Part shown: piece after piece, positions 44,550-53,732 of the stretch
How positions within the stretch are numbered: position 1 is the first letter of the stretch
How the letters are laid out: each line of letters opens with the position of its first letter
Assembly: GCA_023391415.1 (NCBI GenBank)
Contig: JAEWAY010000012.1
Coordinates: 62,001-126,000, forward strand
Length of the DNA: 64,000 nt
Direction of reading: 5' to 3'
From: Bacteroidota bacterium
GTDB taxonomy: Bacteria > Bacteroidota > Bacteroidia > Cytophagales > Cytophagaceae
Notes under the pieces: generated by a model
Database searches by the model: none
Seen by the model: the letters and a program-made list of their open reading frames with translations, nothing else
What the model was told of the DNA's origin: nothing
Program-made: the position numbers and the translations under genes

Positions 44550-44602
44550 TTTTTGAGTATTTCTAGTACTAAAACAGATATAAGGTATACAATTGTTTTA
44601 CC

Positions 44603-44638
44603 TTGCAAGGTTTTAGGTTCATTATTTCTGTAAATTTG
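44603..44638 (+). promoter_or_regulatory. Candidate promoter for the flavoprotein gene
   Basis: TAAATTTG (44631-44638) is a perfect -7 element; the nearest TTG (44603-44605) is 25 bases away, a little far. It lies about 90 bases before the GTG start at 44730. Confidence 0.4.
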
Positions 44639-44729
44639 TGCCAGGTTTGGAATAAACCATCATTTGCGCGTACAGTGTTCAATGGTTTACTTTATTTATA
44701 TTCAATAATTTGTCTAAGTATAATAGCGC

Positions 44730-45962
44730 GTGAAAGCAGTAATAATCGGAGGAGGAGCGGCAGGATTCTTTGGAGCGCTTACCATTGCCAGGTTCAATCC
44801 GGACGCTGAAGTTGTTTTGCTGGAAAAAAGTCATAAGCTTTTGTCCAAAGTCAAAATATCCGGAGGAGGCAGGTGTAATGTCACCAACTCGGAATCCAAC
44901 GTTTCCAATCTGATCAAGAACTATCCAAGAGGATCAAAAGAATTGCGAACAGTTTTTAATCTGTTTTCGACAGTGGATACGATTCGTTTTTTTGAGGAAA
45001 GGAATGTTCCTCTGAAAAAAGAGGATGATGGCAGGGTATTTCCTGTTTCCGATCGATCTCAGTCCATCATAGATTGTCTAGTAAAAGAAGCGGCTTTTTT
45101 GGGAGTCAAAATTTTGACCGATTCCAATGTCAGGAGTATACGAAAAGAAAAAGGCGTATTTGTTATAGAGACAAAGGCTGATCGTGTTGGGATGAGCTGC
45201 GATAAAGTAATGGTCGCCAGTGGTGGGTTTCAGAATCCCGAGTCCTACGCGTGGTTGCGGGCGCTTGGGCATACTGTGGTAAAGCCGGTGCCTTCTCTTT
45301 TTACCTTTAATATTCCCGATTTTCGGCTTGATGGTTTACAGGGATTGTCGGTCGGTAACGTCGTCGCCCGGATAAATGGACATAAATTGTCTCAGAATGG
45401 GGCGGTGCTGATTACTCACTGGGGACTCAGCGGTCCGGCGATCATCCGACTTTCCGCCTGGCTAGCCCGCCAGCTCCATGATCACGATTATTCCTTTAGC
45501 GTGGTGATAAACTGGTCGCCGCGGTATAATGAAGAAACTTTCAGAAGTTTTCTTCTCGAGTTGAAACAGGAAAGCGTAAAGAAAGTATTTTCATCTTATG
45601 GGCTTGTTGATTTGCCGAGAAGGTTATGGGAACGCTTTGTTTCACTGGCCCGGATTGATCCGGAAATACGCTGGAGGGACTTGTCCAAAAAACAAATCAA
45701 TCTACTTGTTCAGGAAGTGATTAATGGCACATACACAGTTCGTGGTAAAACAACGTTTAAGGAAGAGTTTGTAACAGCGGGCGGTATCAGTTTGCAGGAA
45801 GTAGATATGGGGACGATGGAAAGTAAAATCCAATCAGGCTTATATTTTGCCGGAGAGGTATTGGATATCGACGGTATTACCGGAGGGTTTAATTTTCAGG
45901 CCGCCTGGAGCACAGGCTATGTAGCGGGCAAGCATATCGCCCATTCATTGTATCCGAAATAG
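44730..45962 (+). CDS. HI0933/YhiN-family FAD-dependent oxidoreductase
   Basis: A 410-residue flavoprotein starting at GTG (MKAVIIGGGAAGFFGALTIA, the Rossmann FAD motif, residues ~5-20). The family markers 'LSKVKISGGGRCNVTNS' (~40-56), 'VMVASGGFQNPE' and the terminal 'YFAGEVLDIDGITGGFNFQAAWSTGYVAG' are all present. Members are BaiN-like or of unknown substrate. An earlier in-frame start is not supported. It is monocistronic, closed by a bidirectional terminator. Confidence 0.9.
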   Translation: MKAVIIGGGAAGFFGALTIARFNPDAEVVLLEKSHKLLSKVKISGGGRCNVTNSESNVSNLIKNYPRGSKELRTVFNLFSTVDTIRFFEERNVPLKKEDDGRVFPVSDRSQSIIDCLVKEAAFLGVKILTDSNVRSIRKEKGVFVIETKADRVGMSCDKVMVASGGFQNPESYAWLRALGHTVVKPVPSLFTFNIPDFRLDGLQGLSVGNVVARINGHKLSQNGAVLITHWGLSGPAIIRLSAWLARQLHDHDYSFSVVINWSPRYNEETFRSFLLELKQESVKKVFSSYGLVDLPRRLWERFVSLARIDPEIRWRDLSKKQINLLVQEVINGTYTVRGKTTFKEEFVTAGGISLQEVDMGTMESKIQSGLYFAGEVLDIDGITGGFNFQAAWSTGYVAGKHIAHSLYPK

Positions 45963-45984
45963 CTTCGGATCGTTAAGATCTATA

Positions 45985-46025
45985 AAAAGAGAGAGGCTGT
46001 CCTTTCGGGACAGCCTCTTTTTGTT
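45985..46025. terminator. Bidirectional intrinsic terminator
   Basis: Stem agaggctgtcc with ggacagcctct around a short loop, A-run on one side and T-run on the other. It lies between the flavoprotein gene (plus) and the glutamine synthetase gene (minus), 3 to 20 bases from their stops. Confidence 0.9.
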
Positions 46026-46027
46026 TT

Positions 46028-48202
46028 CTAACGAAGGAAAAGCATTTCCCTGTATTTTACCAATGGCCAGTCGTTGTTGTCGACAATCAACTCCAGCTTG
46101 TCTACCGCATAGCGGATCGGGCTAAAGTATTTCAATACTTCCTGGTAGTACAATAACGCTCGTGTTCTTGTATCTTCAACTTTATTGGCGCGCTTGCGGG
46201 CTTCGACCATGTCTTCCACATTTTTCTGAATAGCGGCGATATACTTGGCGATATCTTCAATCAGTGTCATTGTGGTCGTAAAGCACTCGCTTTTTACTCC
46301 AATTTCTTTCAGACCACGAATGTTTTCGACCAGTCTGTTCTGATACTGGATCGCGGTGGGTATGACATGATTCAACGCGAGGTCTCCCATCACCCTTGAC
46401 TCTATCTGGATCTTTTTAACATAGCTTTCCAGCATGATTTCATGTCTGGCGATTACTTCACGCTCAGTCATTACACCTTGCTTTACAAACACGTCGATAG
46501 CCGATTTTTCTATATAGAAATCAAGCGCCTGAGGCGTGTTCTTAACATTTTTCAGACCTCTTTTTTCCGCTTCAGCGGCCCATTCCTCCGAATAGCCATT
46601 ACCTTCAAAACGGATTTTTTTGGAAGCTTTAATATATTCTCTTAGTACGTTGATAATGGCGACTTCTTTTTTGCCTCCTTTTTTTATTTGCTTGTCAACG
46701 TCTTCTTTAAATTGGGTTAGGGTTTCGGCGACGATCGTGTTAAGGACTGTCATGGGCGACGCGCTGTTCGCGCTCGCTCCTACGGCTCTGAACTCAAATT
46801 TATTTCCCGTAAACGCGAAGGATGAAGTCCGGTTGCGATCCGTATTGTCCAATAGAATTTCCGGAATTTTGCTGATACCAAGCTTCAGATAGACGTTATC
46901 GCCTTTGTCAACCTTTACGTTGCCATTTTTTTCCAGTTCGTTTAGTACGTCGTTAAGCTGACTTCCGACAAAAATCGACATGATCGCGGGAGGCGCTTCA
47001 TTGGCGCCGAGACGATGGTCATTGCCCGCGGACGCGATGCTGGCCCTTAGCAAATCCGCGTAATCATGCACAGCCTTGATTACGTTGACGAAGAAGGTTA
47101 GAAAAACAAGGTTTTCTTTTGGCTTACTGCTGGGACTCAACAGGTTTTTTCCTGTATTTGTACTCAGAGACCAGTTGTTGTGCTTACCGCTTCCATTGAT
47201 TCCGGCGAATGGTTTTTCATGAAACAGCACATTAAATTTGTGCTTCGCGGCGATTTTTTGCATAAGATCCATCAGCAACTGATTATGATCGCAGGAGAGG
47301 TTGCATTCTCCAAAAGTAGGCGCTACTTCATATTGGCTTGGCGCTACTTCGTTGTGACGGGTTCTTACAGGAAGGCCAAGCTTAAAGGCTTCATATTCGA
47401 ACTCTCTCATGAAGTCGCTCACTCGGGCTGGTATGGTGCCGAAGTAGTGATCGTCAAGCTGCTGACCTCTTGCCGGCGAGTGTCCAAATACGGTTCTGCC
47501 CGACATGACAAGGTCCGGTCTGGCGTTGAATAAGGCCTGGTCAATCAGGAAATACTCTTGCTCAGCGCCCAGCGTAGTGGTTACTTTTGTAACATCCCTA
47601 TCGAAGTACTGACATATTTCGGTAGCGGCCTTATCGACAGCCATCAGGGATTTTAAGAGTGGAGTCTTATTGTCAAGAGCTTCTCCCGTATAGGAGACGA
47701 ATACGGTCGGAATACAAAGGGTATGGCCAATAATGAAGGCGGGAGAAGTGGGATCCCAGGCGGTATATCCTCTCGCTTCAAAAGTATTGCGGATGCCACC
47801 ATTAGGAAATGAGGAGGCGTCCGGCTCCTGTTGAATCAAGGCGGTTCCTTTAAATTTTTCGATCGCTCCGTTGTGATCAGGCTCAAAAAAAGCGTCGTGC
47901 TTTTCAGCGGTCGAGCCAGTTAAGGGTTGGAACCAGTGCGTATAGTGCGTTACGCCTTTTTCCATCGCCCAGAGCTTCATGGCGCTCGCTACCGCTTCGG
48001 CTACCGTTGGATCGATTTGCTCACCTTTATCAATCGCCGTTACTATTTTTTTATAAATACCTGGCGCCAGAGTCGCTTTCATCGCTTCGGTTCCATAGAC
48101 ATTGCAACCGTAATACTCAGAAATTTTCTGTTCGGGTACTTGTAGGTTAATGGGCTCCCGACTGCTAACAGCATCAAGCGCTTTAAATCTTAGATAAGCC
48201 AT
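46028..48202 (-). CDS. glnN: Glutamine synthetase type III
   Basis: A 724-residue ammonia-assimilating enzyme of the long GSIII class, well known from Bacteroides. Markers: 'VTHYTHWFQPLTGSTAEKHDAF', 'SSFPNGGIRNTFEARGYTAWDP', the GAEQEYFLID metal site, 'FNVLFHEKPFAGINGSGKHNNWSLS' with the glutamate/ammonia residues, and 'LGANEAPPAIMS'. Its length (~700-730) and large C-terminal helical region separate it from GSI and GSII. No GlnB/NtrC gene is adjacent. Confidence 0.96.
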   Translation of the reverse strand: MAYLRFKALDAVSSREPINLQVPEQKISEYYGCNVYGTEAMKATLAPGIYKKIVTAIDKGEQIDPTVAEAVASAMKLWAMEKGVTHYTHWFQPLTGSTAEKHDAFFEPDHNGAIEKFKGTALIQQEPDASSFPNGGIRNTFEARGYTAWDPTSPAFIIGHTLCIPTVFVSYTGEALDNKTPLLKSLMAVDKAATEICQYFDRDVTKVTTTLGAEQEYFLIDQALFNARPDLVMSGRTVFGHSPARGQQLDDHYFGTIPARVSDFMREFEYEAFKLGLPVRTRHNEVAPSQYEVAPTFGECNLSCDHNQLLMDLMQKIAAKHKFNVLFHEKPFAGINGSGKHNNWSLSTNTGKNLLSPSSKPKENLVFLTFFVNVIKAVHDYADLLRASIASAGNDHRLGANEAPPAIMSIFVGSQLNDVLNELEKNGNVKVDKGDNVYLKLGISKIPEILLDNTDRNRTSSFAFTGNKFEFRAVGASANSASPMTVLNTIVAETLTQFKEDVDKQIKKGGKKEVAIINVLREYIKASKKIRFEGNGYSEEWAAEAEKRGLKNVKNTPQALDFYIEKSAIDVFVKQGVMTEREVIARHEIMLESYVKKIQIESRVMGDLALNHVIPTAIQYQNRLVENIRGLKEIGVKSECFTTTMTLIEDIAKYIAAIQKNVEDMVEARKRANKVEDTRTRALLYYQEVLKYFSPIRYAVDKLELIVDNNDWPLVKYREMLFLR

Positions 48203-48234
48203 TCCTTTATTTATTATTTTATTATTTGGTTATG

Positions 48235-48242
48235 CAAAAATA
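48235..48242 (-). promoter_or_regulatory. Candidate -7 element for the GSIII gene
   Basis: On the minus strand TATTTTTG lies about 33 bases before the ATG at 48202, an exact TAnnTTTG match. No good TTTG is found at the expected -33 distance. Confidence 0.4.
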
Positions 48243-48337
48243 TGAAATTTTATAGTCGCCACAGAATATCGCCGTAAATTTGATATCAATTTTAAATAAA
48301 AAAACGAAAATCCTCTAGAATTGAGTCCAAATGGAAG

Positions 48338-48356
48338 GGCTTTTTTAAAAAAAGCC
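48338..48356. repeat. Short A/T palindrome ggctttttt-aaaaaagcc
   Basis: Nine-base perfect arms flank one base in the 256-base region between the GSIII and LTA-synthase-like genes, which are divergent. The loop is too short for a normal hairpin as RNA; it might be a protein site or a decayed terminator. Confidence 0.3.
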
Positions 48357-48391
48357 TTGTTTGGCTATGGAAGCGATCATGTATGTTTAGG

Positions 48392-48425
48392 TTTGATCGG
48401 AGATCATGGATACGTTATACTTTTG
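48392..48425 (+). promoter_or_regulatory. Bacteroidetes-type promoter for the LTA-synthase-like gene
   Basis: TTTG (48392-48395), 22 bases, then TACTTTTG (48418-48425), a full -7 match. The ATG is 33 bases downstream. Confidence 0.5.
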
Positions 48426-48458
48426 TTACATTCGCGTTAATAGATTTATGATTCTCCC

Positions 48459-50294
48459 ATGACCTTTTATATAAAGTCACTTCTAAAGCTTTCCGCGTTC
48501 TGGTATTGTTACTTCATCGCGCTGAAAATTATATTTTTAGCGTATCATTACTCGATTTTTTCCGGATTTACTTCCGGAGATATCGCCAGGGTGTTTATAT
48601 CAGGGACTTTGCTGGATATTTCATTCATCGCTTATATATTATTGCTTCCCGCGTTTTTGTACGCTTTGGCCGCGTTTATACAAGGCGGGATTGTCCAAAA
48701 AATAATATACTACTATACCCTTGGACTCTCGGTTCTTATTACGTTTTTGATGGTTGTCGATCTGGAAGTTCTTAAATGGTGGGGAATTCGAGCCGATATC
48801 ACCATTTTGAAATACGTGTCGCAAGTGCCCGCGGAAATATTGGCTACGATCTCCGTTGTGCCGGTATACGGACTTATCTTTTTGTTCGCGGTAGTGATGT
48901 TGTTGTTTTACGCGGTCAATCGCTATTTTTTACATAACGCGCCATTTCCGGATATCCATAGTGGCAGGATCGTCCATCTGGCGCTGTTTACGCTTTTCAC
49001 GGGCTTATTGATTATTCCCGCGCGAGGAGGATTGCAGCAAATTCCTATTAATCAGAGTTCCGCGTATTTCAGCTATCATCATCATCTCAATTTGGCGGCA
49101 GTCAATCTTGCCTGGAACTTTGGAAACTCTCTGTTCGACAAAAGCGCGGAAACACTACAGCCATATACTTTTGAACCCGTGGAAAATGGTTCGGAAATGT
49201 TTGAGGCGTTGTACGCGAAGAGTCTGGAGCGTGACTCCGTTCGCTTGCTTCGAACGACTACTCCCAATATTCTGCTGATTATATGGGAAAGCTTTACCTA
49301 TAAAGTGATTGAGGATTCCCGAAATCTTGTCCCGGGTTTCAATCGTTTGAAGAAGGAAGGTATGTTTTTCCCAAACTTATACGCTACCGGCGATCGTAGT
49401 GACAAGGGGCTTACCGGTATTCTGAGCGCGTATCCCGCTTTACCTCGTTTTTCAGTCATGAATAAACCGGAAAAATCCGCCAAATTGCCTTCATTAAACA
49501 GGAAACTTCTGGAAAAAGGATACTCGAGCGCGTTTTATTATGGAGGCGAACCGGATTTCGCCAATTTAAAATCCTATCTGTTGACTAGTCGGTATGGACA
49601 ACTGATTACTAAGCAGGATTTCCCTCCTCAGACGCGTACTTCCAAATGGGGTGTGCATGATGAGCATTTGTTCAACCGTCTGGCTACCGACATGGATCAA
49701 TATGAGCGTCCCTTTTTTATTACCGTGTTTACTTTAAGCAGCCATGAACCCTATGATGTTCCGCTCACTCATATAGCCGGTGAAAATAATGAAAGCAGGT
49801 TTTGTAATAGTATGTATTATACGGATTCCTGTCTGACAAATTTTATTGAAAACGCTAGAATGAAGGATTGGTGGGACAATACGCTTATCGTGATCATAGC
49901 GGACCACGGACATATTTTTCCCGGCGGCGACCAATGGGCCACGCGGGCTATTGAAGAGTTTCGCGTTCCTATGCTGTGGACAGGAGGCGCTTTGGCCAGA
50001 GCGGGCGTTGTCGACGTTTTGGGGTCTCAAACGGATTTGGCGGCTACACTCCTGGCTCAGCTTGATATGGACTACAATGACTTTCGTTTTAGCAAGGATC
50101 TGTTGAATCCAGCGAAAGAGTTCGCTTTCTATACATTTAACAATGGTTTTGGCTTTATCACGCCGGATGATTACCTGGTGTACGACAATGTGGGTAATCA
50201 TATCATTCACCGGAGTGATACTTTGTCGGAAACAACGATTCAAATGGGTAAATCCTATCAGGAAGTCAGTTTTAGGGATTATTTGGAGAAATGA
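48459..50294 (+). CDS. LTA synthase family membrane sulfatase/phosphotransferase
   Basis: 611 residues with five N-terminal membrane helices (~1-190) and an extracytoplasmic alkaline-phosphatase-fold domain (~265-590). Metal-site pieces are visible: Glu277 in 'ILLIIWESFTYK', the loop ATGDRSDKG (~309-317), 'KWGVHDEHLF' and 'IVIIADHGHIFPGG'. In LtaS and many relatives the nucleophile in this loop is Thr; here the aligned residue is Ser314. It likely transfers phosphoglycerol or phosphoethanolamine to an envelope polymer. It is followed 13 bases later by mtaB, so the two are probably cotranscribed. Confidence 0.87.
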   Translation: MTFYIKSLLKLSAFWYCYFIALKIIFLAYHYSIFSGFTSGDIARVFISGTLLDISFIAYILLLPAFLYALAAFIQGGIVQKIIYYYTLGLSVLITFLMVVDLEVLKWWGIRADITILKYVSQVPAEILATISVVPVYGLIFLFAVVMLLFYAVNRYFLHNAPFPDIHSGRIVHLALFTLFTGLLIIPARGGLQQIPINQSSAYFSYHHHLNLAAVNLAWNFGNSLFDKSAETLQPYTFEPVENGSEMFEALYAKSLERDSVRLLRTTTPNILLIIWESFTYKVIEDSRNLVPGFNRLKKEGMFFPNLYATGDRSDKGLTGILSAYPALPRFSVMNKPEKSAKLPSLNRKLLEKGYSSAFYYGGEPDFANLKSYLLTSRYGQLITKQDFPPQTRTSKWGVHDEHLFNRLATDMDQYERPFFITVFTLSSHEPYDVPLTHIAGENNESRFCNSMYYTDSCLTNFIENARMKDWWDNTLIVIIADHGHIFPGGDQWATRAIEEFRVPMLWTGGALARAGVVDVLGSQTDLAATLLAQLDMDYNDFRFSKDLLNPAKEFAFYTFNNGFGFITPDDYLVYDNVGNHIIHRSDTLSETTIQMGKSYQEVSFRDYLEK

Positions 50295-50307
50295 TTAATT
50301 TTGTCTA

Positions 50308-51633
50308 ATGAAAAAGGTGGCATTTTATACACTGGGATGTAAACTGAACTTTTCTGAAAGCTCTACAATTTCCAGAATATTTGAGAATCAGGGGTATAAA
50401 ACTGTCGATTTTCAAAACAATCCGGATATCTTTATCATCAACACTTGTTCGGTGACTGATCACGCGGACAAAAAGTGTCGGAAAATTGTTAAAGAAGCGC
50501 TTAAGATTTCTCCCGAGGCTTTTGTGGCCATCATTGGTTGCTATGCTCAGCTAAAGCCGGAAGAAATTGTTAATATTCCAGGAGTAGACGCTGTGCTCGG
50601 CGCTTCTGAGAAGTTCAGGCTTATAGAACTGATCGGGACATTTGAGAAGAAGAAGACCGCGGTAGTCTATAATCAGCCGATAGAGTCCGCTACCGATTAT
50701 TACTGTTCCTACTCGATTAACGACCGCACCAGGACCTTTCTGAAAGTACAGGACGGATGTGATTACTCTTGCACTTTCTGTACGATTCCTCTGGCGAGAG
50801 GCGCCAGCCGGAGCGATACACCGGAAAATATAGTAAAGATGGCGGAAGAAATAGCGGGTTCCGGTGTTCGTGAGATTGTATTGACAGGAGTAAACATTGG
50901 CGACTACGGCATCCTGGATGGCAAGCGTAAATATAAGTTTCTGGATCTGATCAAGGATCTTGATCGAATTCCCATTGATCGTTTCAGAATATCTTCAATT
51001 GAGCCTAATCTGTTGTCGGATGAAGTAATTGAATTCGTTAGCAAGTCAGAAAGGTTTGTGCCACACTTTCATATCCCTCTCCAGAGTGGATCCAACAAAA
51101 TTCTTCGTCTCATGCGCCGCCGGTATCTGAGGGAGTTGTACCAGGAGCGGGTTTTAAAGATCAGGTCCCTGATGCCGGATTGCTGTATTGGCGTCGATGT
51201 CATTACAGGATTTCCCGGTGAAACGGAGGAGGATTTTAGAGAAACTTATCACTTTTTGAACGAGTTGGATGTGTCTTATTTTCATGTGTTTACCTATTCT
51301 GAGAGAGCTAATACCCTGGCCGCGGAAATGACTGACCCGGTTTTATCAAGAACCAGACATGAGCGTACCAATATGCTTCGTATTTTGTCGGAGAAAAAAC
51401 GCGGGGCTTTTTATGATCGTTTTAGAGGACGAAAAATGAAGGTTCTTTTTGAGGAGGAAAAGGACAAGTCCGGAAGAATGTCCGGGTTTACGGAAAACTA
51501 TATCAAGGTAACCGCGGATTTTGATCCTTTGCTCATCAACGAACTGGTTGAAGTGACTCTTGGCGATTTTGATAAGGAGGGCAATGTAGCGGCGCTATTT
51601 GAGGAGACTTTTGCCAGCCACAGTCACCGCTAG
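50308..51633 (+). CDS. mtaB: tRNA t6A37 methylthiotransferase MtaB
   Basis: A 441-residue radical-SAM methylthiotransferase converting t6A37 to ms2t6A37. Cysteines 11, 47 and 78 (LGCKLN, NTCSVTD, IGCYAQ) hold the auxiliary cluster, and DGCDYSCTFCTIP (Cys151, 155, 158) holds the SAM cluster. A C-terminal TRAM region follows. The 'KVAFYTLGCKLNFSES' opening and 'GCDYSCTFCTIPLARG' match the MtaB/YqeV group rather than MiaB or RimO. Confidence 0.94.
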   Translation: MKKVAFYTLGCKLNFSESSTISRIFENQGYKTVDFQNNPDIFIINTCSVTDHADKKCRKIVKEALKISPEAFVAIIGCYAQLKPEEIVNIPGVDAVLGASEKFRLIELIGTFEKKKTAVVYNQPIESATDYYCSYSINDRTRTFLKVQDGCDYSCTFCTIPLARGASRSDTPENIVKMAEEIAGSGVREIVLTGVNIGDYGILDGKRKYKFLDLIKDLDRIPIDRFRISSIEPNLLSDEVIEFVSKSERFVPHFHIPLQSGSNKILRLMRRRYLRELYQERVLKIRSLMPDCCIGVDVITGFPGETEEDFRETYHFLNELDVSYFHVFTYSERANTLAAEMTDPVLSRTRHERTNMLRILSEKKRGAFYDRFRGRKMKVLFEEEKDKSGRMSGFTENYIKVTADFDPLLINELVEVTLGDFDKEGNVAALFEETFASHSHR

Positions 51634-51690
51634 AAGAAACATAAAAGCCGAAACGCAAATTAATAATAAGCGGCTGGTTTATACTTAAAC

Positions 51691-51735
51691 ACAAAAATAG
51701 TCCTTTCTCACCATTCATAGGAATTATGAGAAAGG
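51691..51735. terminator. Hairpin terminator between mtaB and the T9SS cargo gene
   Basis: Arms cctttctca (51702-51710) and tgagaaagg (51727-51735). On the minus strand it is followed by a T-rich run and sits 8 bases past the cargo gene stop; on the plus strand it can end the mtaB transcript. Confidence 0.75.
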
Positions 51736-51742
51736 GCGCTTA

Positions 51743-52510
51743 TTATTTTTTGAAGAACTTGTAGGTATGATTGTCTACGTTCAGGTAATATACATCGCTG
51801 TGCAGACGCTCAAGATTAATCTCCTTTTTGACTCCTTTGCTTATCTCATTGCCATATTTGTCAAGAATCTGATAATAAACGCTATCGGACAGATATAGGA
51901 TGTCACTGACCCGCTTGGGATAAAAGGTAATAGGTTTGTTGTTTGATTCATAGTCTATTACATCGGAGTAGATAGCGTTTCCGCGCTCGTCGAGGTATTT
52001 GATTCTGTATTTATTGCTTCCGCTGTTATGAATGATCGGCTGATGGTATCTACCCGCTCCGCTCGCGTAGATTTCATTCAGAATTTTCCAGTGACTATAC
52101 TCATAGCGCTCTATGAAATACCTTCCCTTGGCATGTTCGTTTTTAGTAGCCCATGAAAATTGACGGCTTTCAAGATTAACCGCGTTAAAGGTGAAATTTG
52201 TCTGTATTTTTACTACCTGAGGGTTCAGGACTTTGGGATTACAGTCTTCCTTGTGGGTAATTCGGATGATAACAGGATCGTTAACAGGAAGGAAAGAGAG
52301 GTCGATCTCGTAAGCGCTCGCCTGAATTTCCGTCATTAACTTAACATCATTGACAAATACCTCTTTTGTGCAATAATCCTTCATATTGCTGGTAAAAGGA
52401 TTTTGAACATATACATTTTTGCCTTGATATACCCCATAAAGCTCGATATCAGCCCGAGCGGAAGAAAGGATGATGAAAAAGGAAAGGAAAAATACAAGAT
52501 TAAATCTCAT
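51743..52510 (-). CDS. T9SS cargo protein, paralogue A of a tandem pair
   Basis: 255 residues with a signal peptide (~1-20, cleaved after ARA). A ~90-residue N-terminal module 'ELYGVYQGKNVYVQNPFTSNMKDYCTKEVFVNDVKL' has two conserved cysteines (CTKE, EDCNPK), followed by a fibronectin-like segment ('GRYFIERYEYSHW...NKYRIKYLDERGN'). The C terminus 'FYPKRVSDILYLSDSVYYQILDKYGNEISKG...VYYLNVDNHTYKFFKK' reads as a compact type A T9SS sorting domain. It is similar along its whole length to the next gene, so the pair arose by tandem duplication. No enzyme motif is visible. Confidence 0.75.
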   Translation of the reverse strand: MRFNLVFFLSFFIILSSARADIELYGVYQGKNVYVQNPFTSNMKDYCTKEVFVNDVKLMTEIQASAYEIDLSFLPVNDPVIIRITHKEDCNPKVLNPQVVKIQTNFTFNAVNLESRQFSWATKNEHAKGRYFIERYEYSHWKILNEIYASGAGRYHQPIIHNSGSNKYRIKYLDERGNAIYSDVIDYESNNKPITFYPKRVSDILYLSDSVYYQILDKYGNEISKGVKKEINLERLHSDVYYLNVDNHTYKFFKK

Positions 52511-52576
52511 AATTTACTAATTCTTAAGATAGAATGTGTGTTTCAATAATGTTATATATGTTCGAAAACTTGGGCG

Positions 52577-52607
52577 TGAAGTTACAAAAAATATAATAAT
52601 ATCCCAA
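52577..52607 (-). promoter_or_regulatory. Candidate promoter for cargo paralogue A
   Basis: On the minus strand TTG (52607-52605), 20 bases, then TAACTTCA (52584-52577), about 65 bases before the ATG. Confidence 0.4.
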
Positions 52608-52630
52608 TGTTGAGAATTGACTAATAAAAA

Positions 52631-52660
52631 AGGCGAAGAATAGAGTATTCTTCGCCTTTT
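52631..52660 (-). terminator. Intrinsic terminator of cargo paralogue B
   Basis: Arms aggcgaagaat and attcttcgcct around a 5-base loop with A/T runs on both flanks, 21 bases past the stop of the 52681 gene. It separates the two paralogues, so each is its own transcription unit. Confidence 0.85.
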
Positions 52661-52680
52661 TAGAGGTATCTCCTCTCTTT

Positions 52681-53460
52681 TTATTTTTTGAAAAATTTTA
52701 TCGTTTGATTATCTACGTTCAGGTAGTATACTCCGGTCGAAGCTTTCATCAGATCAATTTCTTTTTTGGTGCCTTTGCTGATCACGTTGCCATATTGATC
52801 CAGAATTTCATAATCAGCTTCTCTGGAGAGGTAGATCTTGTCGGTAACGCGTTTTGGATACATTTCGATCGGCTTAAGGTCGGAGTTGAACTCGACTACT
52901 TGGGAGTAGAATACCTGGCCGTCGTTTTGAAGATATTTGACTCTGTACTTATTTAGTCCCGAGTGATGACTGCTCTTGTCCAGATAGTTGTTGATGATTG
53001 GGTTTTCCTTGCCTGAGATTTCCTTTACTGTGGTCCAGGCGTTGTTTTTAAACTGCTCTACGAAAAAACGTCCTCTTGGCTTCTCTCCTTTTGTTACCCA
53101 GGTAATTGTTTCAATATCCGCGGTTACCGCCTGGAAATTAAAGTTGCTACTGGCGTTAATTACTTGGGGATTAAGGATTTTTGGCTTACAGTCGTCTTTG
53201 TGCTTTACGGTCACGGTTACCGGGTCGTTCATTGCCAGAAATGACAGATCTATTTCAAAGGCGCTGGATTGAACATTGCTCAAAACGACCTTATCGTTGA
53301 CGATGACTTCATTTGTACAAAAATCTTTCATGTTTCCTGTAAAAGGATTCTGAACATAAAGATTCTTACCCTGGTAAATACCTTGCAAGGTAAAGATTCC
53401 GGCAAAAAGCGATCCGGCGGCGGAAGTTAAAATAAATGTAAAAAAAACCCTTAGTTTCAT
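52681..53460 (-). CDS. T9SS cargo protein, paralogue B of a tandem pair
   Basis: 259 residues; the start at 53460 (MKLRVFFTFILTSAAGSLFA) gives a clean signal peptide, although two earlier in-frame ATG codons exist. Same architecture as the 51743 protein: 'LQGIYQGKNLYVQNPFTGNMKDFCTNEVIVND' module with Cys in FCTNE and DDCKPK, 'GRFFVEQFKNNAWTTVKEISG' fibronectin-like strands, and a C-terminal 'MYPKRVTDKIYLSREADYEILDQYGNVISKG...GVYYLNVDNQTIKFFKK' sorting domain. Identity between the two is high throughout. Function unknown. Confidence 0.77.
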   Translation of the reverse strand: MKLRVFFTFILTSAAGSLFAGIFTLQGIYQGKNLYVQNPFTGNMKDFCTNEVIVNDKVVLSNVQSSAFEIDLSFLAMNDPVTVTVKHKDDCKPKILNPQVINASSNFNFQAVTADIETITWVTKGEKPRGRFFVEQFKNNAWTTVKEISGKENPIINNYLDKSSHHSGLNKYRVKYLQNDGQVFYSQVVEFNSDLKPIEMYPKRVTDKIYLSREADYEILDQYGNVISKGTKKEIDLMKASTGVYYLNVDNQTIKFFKK

Positions 53461-53517
53461 GTTACTAATCATAGTTTGCAAAATGCTATAAATGCCTTAG
53501 CGAAAAAATTGACCTAA

Positions 53518-53549
53518 CAAAGTTGCTTAATATTTAGCTATTATACAAA
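53518..53549 (-). promoter_or_regulatory. Candidate promoter for cargo paralogue B
   Basis: On the minus strand TTTG (53549-53546), 20 bases, then CAACTTTG (53525-53518), one mismatch to the -7 consensus. It lies about 58 bases before the preferred ATG. Confidence 0.45.
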
Positions 53550-53732
53550 TGTAAAAAATTAAATTTTAAACTTTGTTCAAGAAAAATTCTCTTTTCGAAT
53601 CAAAAGAACATGAAATGGCTTCTTTTGTTGTATGATGGGGCGAATCGCGGGATCGCCTTATTAACGCGGGGATGATATAGATAATGATGAAATTTTACGT
53701 TAGTTTGTAAAACATATAGTTTTCCTATCGCT

